Of a DNA stretch of 64,000 bases, positions 39,727 through 52,050 are shown piece by piece. Below the pieces are notes generated by a model. The model ran no database searches, was not told where the DNA came from, and saw nothing but the letters and a program-made list of their open reading frames with translations. Both the position numbers and the translations under genes were made by a program. Source of the stretch: Lineus longissimus (Eukaryota; Nemertea; Pilidiophora; Heteronemertea; Lineidae); the NCBI RefSeq assembly GCF_910592395.1, contig NC_088310.1:2115501-2179500 (forward strand), written 5' to 3'. Position 1 is the first letter of the stretch; each line of letters begins with the position of its first letter.

Positions 39727-39804
39727 ATCAGATTATCATCCCATTCCATCTGACAAATGATGCCCTAGCTTAACTGAAATAGGTTCATCCACAAGGAACT
39801 CACC

Positions 39805-42800
39805 ATGTCCAAGAAAGCATCTGCATCACACTCTGTCCCCAAGGCGGGGCGTGGTGGTGTGTCTCCACTACGGACTAAAAAACAACAGGAGGAAATGTTA
39901 CTTGAAAACAAAATTCTGACAGAAAAAGTTGAAGTACTCACAAAACAAACTGATGACATGAAGAATAAATTGGAATTAATCATGACAAAGATTGTCGATT
40001 ATTCAAATAAAGAGGATTACGAAATTACTGAAGACACTTATATTCTTGATATTGAGACTAGTGACATTTTGGAGATGATCTCGAAGATTGTGTCAGGTGA
40101 TCACGGAAAGGATACGCTAGAGACTCGAGTTGAGGAGTTAGAGACAAGGGTGACGCACCAGAACTGTCAGGTTGCCAGGTTGACCCAGCATATCTTCATG
40201 TTGGAGGACGGCCTGAGGAGTATAAGACAGTGTCGTGATCTCGCATCTGTGTTCACTCTGACAGACTCTATAGAAGACAAAATTGGTGAGAAAAAAGATA
40301 AGCCTTGTGCTCATAGGTCCAGAGGAGATTCTGAGCTAAATATCAATGTTTTGATTGAGAAATTCAACTGAAGAGCATTTTGTCTCTACTCTCTTTGACT
40401 CTACAACTCTTTGTTCATGTTTCAGCCAAATTATTGAACCAAAGATACAGCAAACCCATCTCAACCTGATTCATTATTATGCTCCTTCAACCGTGTGTAG
40501 CGTTTGTAAGCTACCCTCATCACTTTTCTCTGTTACAGTTACATTTCAAGACAGTGATGCTGGTATGTTAATGACCAACAAGAAGTCACAAGGAAAGCGA
40601 CTCCCTCAGATTGGTACAGGCAAGAAGACCCCACAAGATGATCGCAAGGAATCACAGATTCGGGCGACTGAAATCAAGATTGAGCAGGTCAGTATTGTCA
40701 TAGATCAAGGCTGATAGTCCCTTTGTTTACCAAATCCATACCCAACTTGTCCAGTCCCTATTTGACTAGATATTTTGGTAACTAAATCATGAATACCTTC
40801 TGATGAAAAGTTGTATGGTTGTGGATTGATGCTGGTACTTTATAACTTATTTCAATAATGTCCCAAGTGTAATGGAACCTGATTTCTGCTGTGTTTTTTA
40901 ACTTATATCGTAATCTAATCATAGCCATATTTCAGATGGGAACAGGCTAGGCAGTTTATACTGGAATAGCAGTGTTAAAATTGGCCATTTTTTAAGCAAA
41001 AAAAGCTTTGAAGAAGGATTTACCAGCTCATACAAGACCATTTTTTGATGGATGAATGCTTCTCAATGATCAGTTTAATACAGTCTTTACTCTGAAAATC
41101 ACCTTAGCCGTCTAATGTCCAATTTGTCAGTGTCATACATGTCATGGCTGCAGGGCAGAGGCAATTTTATATTCAACGCAAACCAGGCCATTATCCTCAG
41201 AATAAGAAAGAATACAGTAAGGTATGTCATTTATACCATTGTACAAGCACATACCACTGATCCTATAGAAAACAAACCAAAGGCCCTGCAAACATATCTC
41301 TAATGCTATAAATTGTTATGATATTTGCACAGTGTACATTAATGTTTTATTCCATACAGAATATGTGAACTTTGCCTTGGAGGTAAACAGACTTTTAACA
41401 GACTTCTGATCTCACTTTGAGGCCCTTGGGCATTATCAATTATGTGTTAGAGAGTCGTAAGAAACATCTAAAAAATCTCTGTTTTCTTACGTTTTGAAAA
41501 ACACAGTTGAATATGTGTACACATGTAATATTTGGATTTGTTTTTTATCTAATTTGTCTGTGTCCTTTGTCGCAACACACATAATGTCAGTTTGTTTTTG
41601 AGACATCCCTTAATTAATTTTGTACAATTTGTCATTACTACCAGTCCTTTATCATGCACTACAGTCACATCCAGGAAAGGAGACAACCAAAGACGCTATT
41701 TCTCATCGGTTGACACAATCACTCCCTGTCCCACAACCAAGGACACACATTCTCATCAGTTGACACAATCACTCCCTGTCCCACAACCAAGAACACACAT
41801 TCTCATCAGTTGACACAATCACTCCCTGTCCCACAACCAAGGACACACATTCTCATCAGTTGACACAATCACTCCCTGTCCCACAACCAAGGACACACAT
41901 TCTCATGGTTGACACAATCACTCCCTGTCCCACAACCAAGGACACACATTCTCATGGTTGACACAGTCACTCCCTGTCCCACAACCAAGGACACACATTC
42001 TCATGGTTGACACAATCACTCCCTGTCCCACAACCAAGGACACACATTCTCATGTTTGACACAATCACTCCCTGTCCCACAACCAAGGACACACATTCTC
42101 ATCAGTTGACACAATCACTCCCTGTCCCACAACCAAGGACACACATTCTCATGGTTGACACAGTCACTCCCTGTCCCACAACCAAGGACACACATTCTCA
42201 TGTTTGACACAATCACTCCCTGTCCCACAACCAAGGACACACATTCTCATCGGTTGACACAATCACTCCCTGTCCCACAACCAAGGACACACATTCTCAT
42301 GTTTGACACAATCACTCCCTGTCCCACAACCAAGGACACACATTCTCATCAGTTGACACAATCACTCCCTGTCCCACAACCAAGGACACACATTCTCATG
42401 GTTGACACAGTCACTCCCTGTCCCACAACCAAGGACACACATTCTCATCAGTTGACACAATCACTCCCTGTCCCACAACCAAGGACACACATTCTCATCA
42501 GTTGACACAATCACTCCCTGTCCCACAACCAAGGACACACATTCTCAGTGGTTGACACAATCACTCCCTGTCCCACAACCAAGGACACACATTCTCATCG
42601 GTTGACACAGTCACTCCCTGTCCCACAACCAAGGACACACATTCTCATGGTTGACACAATCACTCCCTGTCCCACAACCAAGGACACACATTCTCATGGT
42701 TGACACAGTCACTCCCTGTCCCACAACCAAGGACACACATTCTCATGGTTGACACAGTCACTCCCTGTCCCACAACCAAGGACACACATTCTCATGGTTG

Positions 42801-45189
42801 ACACAATCACTCCCTGTCCCACAACCAAGGACACGCATTCTCATCAGTTGACACAATCACTCCCTGTCCCACAACCAAGGACACACATTCTCATGGTTGA
42901 CACAATCACTCCCTGTCCCACAACCAAGGACACGCATTCTCATCAGTTGACACAGTCACTCACTGTCACACAACCAAGGACACACATTCTCATCAGTTGA
43001 CACAATCACTCCCTGTCCCACAACCAAGGACACACATTCTCATCAGTTGACACAGTCACTCCCTGTCCCACAACCAAGGACACACATTCTCATCAGTTGA
43101 CATGCACAATCATTCACCAAAAACAACCAAAGACACATTTTCTCACCGTTGACACCACCATGCCCCATTTTGCAGCCAAGGACAGATTTGCTCATCATTG
43201 TCACAACCACGCCCCTCTCACAACCAAGGACACATTTTCTCATCTTTGACACAATCATTCCCTGTGCCACAGCCGAGGAAGTCTTTTCTCCTCAACATAT
43301 GATAATAATAATCCCCAATGTTGTTTTCAGGAATCAGTTTCTGGGACATCCGATGGAAGTTTGTCTTTCCCGAGTTTACCAGACACCGTGATAAAATATC
43401 GCAACAATATCATTCAGCAGAAGGTACCCCTGTCCTTGATGCATGCTATACATGCAGGGTAGCAGTACTGAGCTGTTGAAAATAAAACTTATGTCTTAGA
43501 TGACTAGCTTGCTGTTACCTTACGTGTCAAAATACATGGGGACCAAACCCTCAGATAACCATTATTTTGGTTGTAAATTGATTCACACAGGCTGCAGAAA
43601 AGATGACATGCTGATTAGTTTAAAAGTCGAGAAAAATAGATTATCAGTACCAACTGACTGATTGCAGCCTGTTCATCTCAGTGACAAAATAGATTTGATA
43701 AAATGAGATGTAGGAAATCCAAGCTAGGCAATCATAGATGGGAAACAGCAAGCAGGTGCATCATGGGAACTGGTAGTCTTAGCTTCTTTTTCAGGATCAC
43801 AAGTCAATCTGTATTTCTTTCTTAACATGTAACATTTTTACATCTAGCAATAATGACACAATCCATAACCTTTTTAACACTACCATAATCTTTAGGTTTC
43901 AGTAGGACGAACCCCATATCAAGGGCAATAATGATATGCGATTGTTTCTATCTATAGTTCAGAGTTGTAGCAGTGAATTAGTATTATAAAACAATAACAT
44001 GAATAACTCTACACATGTAAATGCTCTAACAATGTGGAATCACCATCTGTTTTCTTGAGTTATCATTCAGTCAGTAGTTTACTAAGAGCTTAGATCATCT
44101 CGAAATATTCTTCAACTAAGGAAAAAGTTAGTGCCTTTAAAAAGTCCCTTTAATTCAGGCATTTAGTGTGATCCTGACATGTACAAACTGGTAGTTTGTG
44201 TTTTTGAGAAACAACCACCTATTATCTGGTTTCTAGAGCTTTTCTAACTTTATTTCATTGTATTTCCAGATCAAAACCCTTCATCAGAACTCGATGGAAC
44301 TCGGTGCCACTTTGAACAAAATGTTGGTATGTATCTCTGATCAACATTGGTGTATCATAGCAGAAGCTTATCTGAGTAATGAGTGACATTAGGGCGACCT
44401 CTGGATTTAGACCTACCTATCAGTTGGCACATAAGATGATTTGGAGATGGAAACAGGCCTTGTTCATTGGTTCAAAATCTGAAATTTGAAGTTGACTTTG
44501 AGGTTTCCCAAGTTTGAACAGTGGCCAAGTTTCTAGGGGGCTAGCTTATCTTGTTACTGCTCTGTAGCCTTGTTTGCTTCTAATTTCCAGTTGACAATAT
44601 GTAATTATATGAACCAACCTGGCCTTATGGGGAACACCCTCTCTTAAAGTTAGTCATCAATCCCTGTCTCGATTTCAGCCCCAGAGAAAACTGCCACCCA
44701 ACACCCATATCAGTAAGATGAATCCATTCCTCAAGCAGTACCTGTCCAATGAACTCAGTCTAGAGAAAGCTTCAGGTAAGACCCATTTGTACACCTGAGT
44801 GGAGTGGGACATACAGGGCAAAGAGACCGGCCTAGAATCTGAAGCCAACAGAAGGGATTGAACCAGGACCTCATTACCGCTTGTCAGAGAACTGAGCCAC
44901 TACAATACAGCTCCTTAGAAGAAACAAATTACCAGTAAAGCTCTTCACGCAATCTTTGCTTGTTCCAGGTGCTGATTGGAGGATGTTGGCGAGAAAGGTA
45001 GGAATAATTGAGGAACAAATTGTTGAATGGAGGAAGAAAAAAGTGGACGCGCCGCTGTTTGAGGTTTTCAAAGTGTGGGAGAGAAGTGTTGCGGCAACTG
45101 TACAAATTCTTCATCGTCATTTGATATCACCGACGTTACGCTGCTCGATACTTGCCAAGAGAATACGGGACTTCTATGATGTGGACTGA
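39805..45189 (+). CDS. Coiled-coil protein with C-terminal death domain
   Basis: Exons 39805-40285, 40539-40687, 44270-44326, 44679-44775 and 44969-45189 have GT-AG borders and consistent phases (1, 0, 0, 1) and encode 334 residues. The ATG lies in a good context (CTCACCATGT) after a likely 5' UTR exon start at 39727. Residues about 22-65 and 107-140 are heptad-rich coiled coils. Residues about 110-160 lead into a basic linker (exon 2, many K and R). The last about 90 residues form a death domain: LSNELSLEKASGADWRMLAR, then KVGIIEEQIVEWRKKK, FEVFKVWERSVAATVQIL and ILAKRIRDFY. This matches the family pattern W..LA..LG....I..I, then L..W, then L...L. Death domains mediate homotypic assembly in apoptosis and NF-kB signalling; the coiled coils suggest oligomerisation. 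I cannot match this architecture to a named family. Reading through the first donor would give a 188-residue form without the death domain. Small exons inside the 3.6-kb second intron could be missed. Confidence 0.84.
41664..43310. repeat. Minisatellite, 47-50 bp unit, about 28 near-identical copies plus degenerate edges
   Basis: The unit core is TGACACAATCACTCCCTGTC then CCACAACCAAGGACACACAT and TCTCAT with a variable end (CAGT, GGT, GTT or CGGT). About 28 copies from 41710 to 43100 differ mainly at an A/G site (CACAATC or CACAGTC) and at the unit end. One diverged copy precedes and about four follow. The array lies in intron 2 of the death domain gene and creates open frames that I do not call as genes. 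Confidence 0.95.
44841..44915 (-). repeat. tRNA-like sequence, probably a SINE head or tRNA pseudogene
   Basis: On the minus strand, TAGTGGCTCAGT (box A-like, 44891-44902) lies about 27 nt upstream of GGTTCAATCCC (box B, 44854-44864), the spacing of a tRNA promoter. The stems do not form a clean cloverleaf, so it is not called as a tRNA. It sits in the last intron of the death domain gene. Confidence 0.5.
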
Positions 45190-46075
45190 CCCTGTGACGA
45201 TTGTCAGTATTTTTGCTGTTATCATCAGATGGAGCAACAGTTGCAATAAGACACGGAGCTATGTGTCATGATAAACACAGTATTTAACCGTCTTCTCCCT
45301 GCCGTGACAGGAAGTTCTGTCATGACAATTCTGTCCTGTACCGAGAAATGTCTTTGTAATTGTGACTGTGTCTTCGTGATTGTGACTATGTCTTCGAGAT
45401 TGTGACTATGTCTTCGAGGTTGCCTTAAGAGCAGTGTCACTGACATATTCAGATGTCCATGACTCATATCTCAGGTTTACCCTTCTTGAGAATTCGGATG
45501 TCTTTTGCTAGCAACGTGTTGTATTTAGTTGTTTATTCGAATCACATTGTGCCAGGTTTCAATTTCTTTCATTCTGAGTGCTGTGATCGTTGGAGTTTCA
45601 GAATGTTTGCACATCTTCCATGCTCTGATGTTGTGACTTTTGAACCTGTTTCATCGAACCCCGTCCAAATATTTACACTTGACACTTATCTTTCGGCTCT
45701 TTTCTGTGATACATCTTGTGACTTTGATACAATGCAGATGTAGTCTGTGTGCCTTCTTCACACAGGATTATTGAGGTTATGTTGAAATAGGAGAGATAAT
45801 CATGTAGGAGCATTCTTAATGCAAATCCTTGCAATTTGGTTATGTTATTAATTTATTTTGTTTGTTGACAAGCAATTTGGTACTCACAGTTACAGAAGTA
45901 TTACTAGAATCAAGATTGTCTCAGCTAATTGATTTATTATTATGCTTTATCAGTTTTCATTGGGTTTGGGAAACACTAACAATTGTAGACCTGCTATGCA
46001 AAAATGGTAGTATATGTAGCTTCTTTCAATCAAAACTAGATGACATCTGTATAAATATTGCAATACTTTTAGTTG

Positions 46076-46081
46076 AATAAA
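46076..46081 (+). terminator. Probable polyadenylation signal (AATAAA) of the death domain gene
   Basis: AATAAA lies 0.9 kb past the stop at 45189, after an AT-rich stretch, and is followed within 35 bp by a TG-rich segment (AAGTGTATTTCCTGATGTTT). This fits a 3' end but is not proven. Confidence 0.5.
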
Positions 46082-47980
46082 TTTCTCTCGTTATGAAAAA
46101 GTGTATTTCCTGATGTTTATTAAAAGTTCTGAATACATGTAGATGTGTACTCTGCTCCTGATTGCTAGACTTGTTCATTGCACTAGGAAATCAAGTCCCT
46201 TTGGCTGGCAATCCTCCCCTGAATATGCTCTACCGTCTGAGCCTGTCTGAGAGCATGGCCACCAGAATCTTTACCACAGCCTTGATGATGGCTTTGGAGG
46301 CACTGTCAATGATTGGGCGCATCCTTGTTGGGACTGGTACAATCCGGCTACAGTAAACACCCTGACAAAGCCACCTTGAGCCACTGCCACAACCAGTTTG
46401 ACATCATAGAGACACTGTCACAACCATGTCGTTAATATCGGTGGAGATAGGCTAAACAGTGTAAATGTTTACAGTGTCTGCCATCAACACTGAGGAGGGA
46501 CACAGTCACAACCAAATGCAAATGCGGCTGTCCCGTCTGCCACATGAACAGAATGGAGCATCAAGGTACTTGATCCCTGTCAGTGTCACGCTGTAATCGT
46601 CGCCACTGGTACACCTCCTTTTCCATATATTTGCCCTTTTCGTTTCTCATGCAACAAACTTCCGTTAGGCTTCCTCCTTTTCCATTACAATCATGTCCCC
46701 TTCTTGTTGCTCATGTAGTGCGCACATAATGAGCAGCGCCAATTCAAAAATGCGCTTTTCTAATTTCTTTACGGGTATCACGTGCCTACTGGGCAAGTTT
46801 GAGAACCCCCCACCCCAAAGAGACACTTGTCAGACTCAAGCATTTATCTCCCAGGGCCAACAACGCGAGGAATCTGACCCAGGTAAATATTGCCCGGGGT
46901 TTGGCGCGGTTGCCCGATGACTGGGTTTGATATCTTGTGGACAATGCCCTTTTCGTTCCTGGGTGTCAATCACAGTTTGTCTGGATTTTGCTGATATTGT
47001 GAAACGCGACAAATTTGAGAATCTGGGACTATTCAGAGCTATTACTATTGCCCCTTTACCATTGTTTTGTCTCTGTATCGGAATCCAGTCACGGATGCAC
47101 GTGGTCCCCGTGCAGTTCACACTCTGTCCGCCACTCAACCCTGGACCAGAATATCAACCATTGGCTAAGATGACGTAAACTGTGACATTTATAGCTAAGT
47201 GTTAGGGAGGGGTCAGACAGCAATTGGAGGGGCGGCAGGAATATGTATATAACTCCAAACCTGATTAGAACAAGACACTTCGCCTGCCGTTTCTGACCTG
47301 ATCCAACATTTGCACGTTCTGTCTGAAGACACAGCAGATTCCCGTTGTGTCCCGAAGGAGCTGGATGCGATCCAAGAGTGTATATCCATACATGTCAGAT
47401 TTGGTGTTGTTTAACCACTCTTCACTTCGCAGGGAGAGAATATACTACAGATTCGGCAAGCAGCTGTCGACATTTCAGAAGGCAGCACAACCTCTTCATT
47501 ACACCCGAGGTGATGTCAACTTATACGTCGGCACGGCTCCTGATCGAGTTATCAGTACCCACGAAGTAACAAAATTAAGATGGCACATTTTAGTTAATGA
47601 AATCCTTTATAAGGCATAAAAAATTAAATCTCTACATATACGCTCTCTATATAACATATTTACACATGCAAAGTATCAGTCATCTGTTACGAAAGTAAGA
47701 AAAACTTTGATGCAGCAGCAAAGGTTAAGTCTCCTCTTCAATGTTCAGCAGAAAAGGCAAGTTATCAAACATTTGAGAAATCGGCCAAATTCAATGTCAT
47801 TTACAGTACCGGTCGGAAGTAACGCGCATTATCGTTAACGAGTTTCACTGACGTTACTTCTGACTGATTTTGGAATTTCTTGATAATGTTTTTGTTTAAG
47901 AATTTGTCCTCGGACAACAGCACTGTCTCTCAACAATATTTAAGGTTTCTGTGGCACATAAAGACAATGTAAAGGTCACT
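46082..47980. other. Intergenic region, no recognised gene
   Basis: It separates the convergent death domain and bZIP genes. Two frames stand out weakly: 46162-46356, and 47347-47619 (plus), the latter starting about 100 bp downstream of a TATATA at 47243. Neither resembles a family I know. A near-perfect 13-bp inverted repeat lies at 47814-47868, in the likely bZIP 3' UTR. Confidence 0.4.
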
Positions 47981-48652
47981 TTAAGTTGAAGCTCGATTGT
48001 ACAACATGAAGTGAAGTTTAGCAGTCTCGTTCTTTAGGAGCGCCACCTGTGCACGAAGTTTTAAGTTTTCTTGTTCTAAGTATGCAGCCTTCATAGCCAC
48101 GTGTTCCTCCTTTTGTCTTCTCGTATCACGTGACCTTTTTGCGGCTTCGTTGTTTTTTCGGCGCCTCTCCCAATAAGAATTGTCCTTACTATCTTCTGGT
48201 GTCGGAGTCATCTTTTTATCTTCTATTTCAATCCGTTTATCAGCAGCGCGTCGTTTTTTATTGTTGAAATATGACGTTAGCGGTGAGAACATTGCATTGT
48301 CCAGAAGTGGTTGTCCATAAACGTGAGTTGAGTACACTGGGGGAAGTGAGTCGAACTGGTAAAGTTTAAAAGGCCGTGTCCCCGGCGAAATGGGTTCGGA
48401 CTGAGCTGTTTCGATATTGAGTGGAATATGATTTGACGGTAAAGGACCCGCGACCGGTCGGACTACTCCTCTATGTCGTTTCATCGGAGGTGCCTCGTCC
48501 TCGCTGACTTCATCAACGCTGATATGCAGCTCATCCTCCGATGACGTCATATGCTCGTCGCTTTCTCTCGGTCGATGCGGACCTTCTTCTTCACTGCAGC
48601 TATTGGCCGTGGTGGAAAGGTCCAGGACACCATCTACTGCATCAGTCGTCAT
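47981..48652 (-). CDS. PAR / CES-2 / NFIL3-type bZIP transcription factor
   Basis: A single coding exon of 223 residues from the ATG at 48652; the frame extends two codons further only through a TTG. The basic region and leucine zipper are C-terminal: [20 protein letters not shown] at about 161-180, then a zipper through [19 protein letters not shown] to about 215. The NN..AA..SR signature and the YWERRRKNN lead are typical of the PAR (HLF/TEF/DBP), CES-2 and NFIL3 group, which binds TTAYGTAA-type sites and acts in circadian, cell-death and developmental programmes. Near the N terminus VLDLS (9-13) resembles the PxDLS motif that recruits the CtBP corepressor, followed by an acidic stretch. 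A possible acceptor (CTTTACAG) 35-40 bp upstream of the ATG suggests a 5' UTR intron. Which of the three subgroups it belongs to is not decided here. Confidence 0.92.
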   Translation of the reverse strand: MTTDAVDGVLDLSTTANSCSEEEGPHRPRESDEHMTSSEDELHISVDEVSEDEAPPMKRHRGVVRPVAGPLPSNHIPLNIETAQSEPISPGTRPFKLYQFDSLPPVYSTHVYGQPLLDNAMFSPLTSYFNNKKRRAADKRIEIEDKKMTPTPEDSKDNSYWERRRKNNEAAKRSRDTRRQKEEHVAMKAAYLEQENLKLRAQVALLKNETAKLHFMLYNRAST

Positions 48653-50929
48653 TGCCAAGACGCGTGTGATGTAATATACTGATCTGTAAAGACATCAAAA
48701 GGGGCAAGGTTAGATAACTGCCAAACCACAATACACCGAATTAACAAATAAACATAAAGCTGAAAAATAAACATCTGAAACCATCATTGAATCATTGAAA
48801 TTATTGGCGAATGGCACCGACTGGCGGAGATAAAAACTCCGATACCGTTCGCCATTTACTATTTTGTCGCAACCCAAAACAAGTATTTGCAGAGATCGTG
48901 ACCTGAGATCATGGGATGCGACACGCGCAATTGAGTGGCTAGATCAACATTGGACAACAAAACTTGAGACGCCGACAGTCCTCGTTCGTTGTTTGCTGAC
49001 CATATTTGATCAAAAAGATACTGTTGCAAGTTTTGGAATATAAGCGTCCAATTGCTTTGCATGGCAGACAGACTAGTGCGTACAAATTAGATAGGTTTCA
49101 CAACCCTTACGAAGGGCTACGAACGACGAAAGACGTTTGGTGAGCATCAAGCAAAAAATATATGGTGATGAAATTCCACAGTCGGCGGACCAATTTGGAA
49201 AGTATTTTCAGGTTCGTCTTTGTACAAAATTAACACATATTACGTTAGCATGATCAGGTCCTGAAGCTCCCAGTCTCATCCCCTGCGAAGATGAATACCA
49301 CATTTATCTCCCCACAGACGCCAGGCGTCCGGGTGCTGACCCTACAACGACCCCGCCCTGCCAACCTCTAGCTGACATAGGCCTAATAATAATCACGGTG
49401 GACTCTCAAAAATCGCCAAGATGGCCTCCTTTGTATGATATTACGATCTGATATAATATCAAACGTCACGTTACGCGAGGATTGCGTGGTCCTCTTGAGT
49501 TGCTCAAGAGGTGACGTAACAGGTCAACCCGGGGTCTCGGGCTGGTGGTACTCCCCATCACTCTGACTCAACCCCGACCCTCGCGCTCGCAGACACAACA
49601 GTAGCCTAATATATCGTCAACCCCTGCCCCATCAATTGTTGCACAACTCAAATTAAAGAATTGGTCGTTGAAGAGGTTTGATATGTCCGTTTTAAATCAG
49701 GATGTGTTACATGATGTTACTGGTTGTGCCATTAGCGGTGGTGACATATGACACAGGTATGAGCTGTGACCCACGGGCAAGTGAAAAGGTCGACACAACA
49801 ATGGAGTGTTTGGTGTGAAAATCTATCACCGGAGTTGGGAGAGGTCAGTGAGATTTGGAATCCGCGCCTTGGAATCCGCGTCGGAAATTTATTCTTGGGT
49901 ATTCAGGAAAAATTGCGAGAAGCACACCAATACTATTATACTCAAGAAAATGGCCCGGTTATGAAAACAAGATGTGCCTTAGTGGGCATTATTTGTGGAC
50001 AACATTATAGTCATTCAAACCAAAGTTTCGCGAATGTTAAACTGGATGACGCACATGATGCCATCTAGAATGTAGCCAACTCTTGTTCGGAGACTATCAA
50101 TGCGTTTTCAACTTGACAAAATATAAAGTCCGGGCCTCCGATCGAGATTTCGATGGCGCGACAATACAATCTCTGCCACATCTCCATCTCAGATCTCTTG
50201 ACAAATTAATTATCTCCCCCCGTTTTTTCCCGTTGACGCGGCGATGACAAATCACTACAAGGGTCTCAGTAAGGACCAGAGCCCTTATGCAATAACGCGA
50301 CAACATCGGGTAACAGGTTTCGAACATAGCTCCAGGAACCTGCCCGAGATAAAATTGGACAGCTGTCCTATAAATAGGTTTGATTCCCAGGACGCTGAAC
50401 GGTCACCGTGAATCTCTGACCCCCGTGTTTGTCGAATTATCACATAAGTTGACAGGGGTATCAAGCTCCTGTCAATTCATTTGATACATTCAACAAACCA
50501 TACTGGTTAAGGCATAACTCCACTTAAGCATTTCACGCGGCAAATAAAGAACAAGGTTTTCCGCGGCGTGAAATAACCAAAGGCAATGGGCGATATACGC
50601 CGCGTATTCAAACGCAAAGGTGGAGATAGGCTGTTATAATGATGTCGTTCACTTTCAAATACTGAGAACTTTTGTACTGTTGTATGGTTGTTCCAATGAA
50701 ACCAATTAACACATTCATTTGTAATATTCTGATGAAACAAATGCTACAACCTACAAGCCTGATTGAGCATATAGGCCTATGCCTTGTGATATTGAGTCAT
50801 TGTTAGGTGCGCATGCTCTTCGAAATGGGATAGATCATTGATCATGAATGGGAGTCCAGCTGATTGTGCGACAGTTGGTTATAAAATGCCTAGTTTATAG
50901 AAGTAACGTATAGTCGTTAGGTCAGATAC
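48653..50929. other. 5' flank of the bZIP gene and intergenic DNA
   Basis: I recognise no second gene. The 100-codon plus-strand frame at 49766-50068 resembles nothing known. GC-rich, CpG-containing patches lie at 49.3-49.6 kb, but no promoter element can be assigned. Confidence 0.4.
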
Positions 50930-51001
50930 GGCTCTATGGCCAAGTGGTAAGGCGTCGGTCTCGTAAACCGAAGATCGCGGGTTCAAATCCCGCTGGAGCC
51001 T
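50930..51001 (+). tRNA. tRNA-Thr (CGT), copy 1
   Basis: A 72-nt cloverleaf on the plus strand with anticodon CGT in loop CTCGTAA. Acceptor strands GGCTCTA and TGGAGCC pair throughout with one G:U; box A TGGCCAAGTGG and box B GGTTCAAATCC are present. A T5 run follows the 3' end by a few bases. Confidence 0.95.
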
Positions 51002-52036
51002 ACTTCTCTTTTTGACATTTTTTTGAAGGAAAGACGCTTTTATTTTGAGGGTGAAAGATATCATATCGCTTTCAAAGACCAGATACATCTCTTTGACGAA
51101 CCAGTTGATGACAACAACTTTACATAATGGATCGAATCGTGAGAATTCTTCAGCTACGATGTCTCCACACTCCCGTCTGGTTTATCGGTCGCTTCCGCTT
51201 CTCAAAGGCTTCATAACCTAATGACTTCAAGTCTGGACCCTGAGCTACACTGTTGGAGAACAGGGCATAACTTTATGCAACCAAGGGCCTAAGATCACGC
51301 AACGCGCGATGATGATGGCTGCGCGTGGTTTATGAGGAAATCATTGGATTGCGTTCCCATGACTAAAGATACGCCACATGCGATGATGGGCAAGTATGTT
51401 GCATAAAGTTGATCATAGGATGCAGTTTAGATTAGATCTTGGCATGCAATGTTGTAAAATGTTGCAATCGATGTTGTGACTGATCGAGTAACGGTGTGAT
51501 TGGATGGTAAATGGCTACAGGCGTTATTGGTTGCCGTGTGAACGTGACCGAATCGTCGAGAGGTTATGCCAAGTTCGTAACGAGCGTTCGTAACAGTATA
51601 CTGGTTCCGGTCTGGGTGGAATCAAAACTTGATATCAATGACAAATTTTCCAATTTTCTGAACGAAACTAAACTTGATATTATTGACAAATATGATTTGA
51701 GGACCCATATTTGATTATTGGTAGATTACTATAACCCGTATTTGACAACTTCAAGAATTTAATTTGTTTAGACTACCAAGTGATTTATGGTAGTTAAACG
51801 TATTGCAACACCAAGGCAATTTCACCAACCATTTCATCCTCAATGGGCGCGACCTTTTGGCCTTTGGATCACCCTCATTACATAACCCACTTAATTGCCG
51901 TATCGGTGCCACGCCTCCTGCAGCAGGTGTATTGGATGGTGGTCCAGGGGTACCATAAACAATTCGACCCAGTCAGATCACCCAGCTAGCAAGAATTGAT
52001 GAAGACAGTTCTCGTTTTTATATCTTGGTGCTAGCG

Positions 52037-52050
52037 GGGGGGGGGGGGGG
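52037..52050. repeat. Homopolymer G run
   Basis: About fourteen consecutive G residues follow GCTAGC. Similar runs occur near 12217 (G), 60951 (G) and 61421-61434 (C). They are prone to slippage and length error. Confidence 0.8.

Noticed and set aside
42007-43000. Open frames of 66-116 codons with repeats such as TQSLPVPQPRTHIL
   Set aside because: They are produced by the minisatellite; frames shift with unit length, and there is no start context or homology.
41664-43310. CRISPR-like array
   Set aside because: Units are contiguous with no unique spacers, and the region is an intron of an animal gene.
48542-48549. TGACGTCA (CRE palindrome) within the bZIP coding exon
   Set aside because: It encodes conserved protein sequence and the 8-mer also occurs elsewhere in the window (in an SLC46 exon); no sign of a regulatory role.
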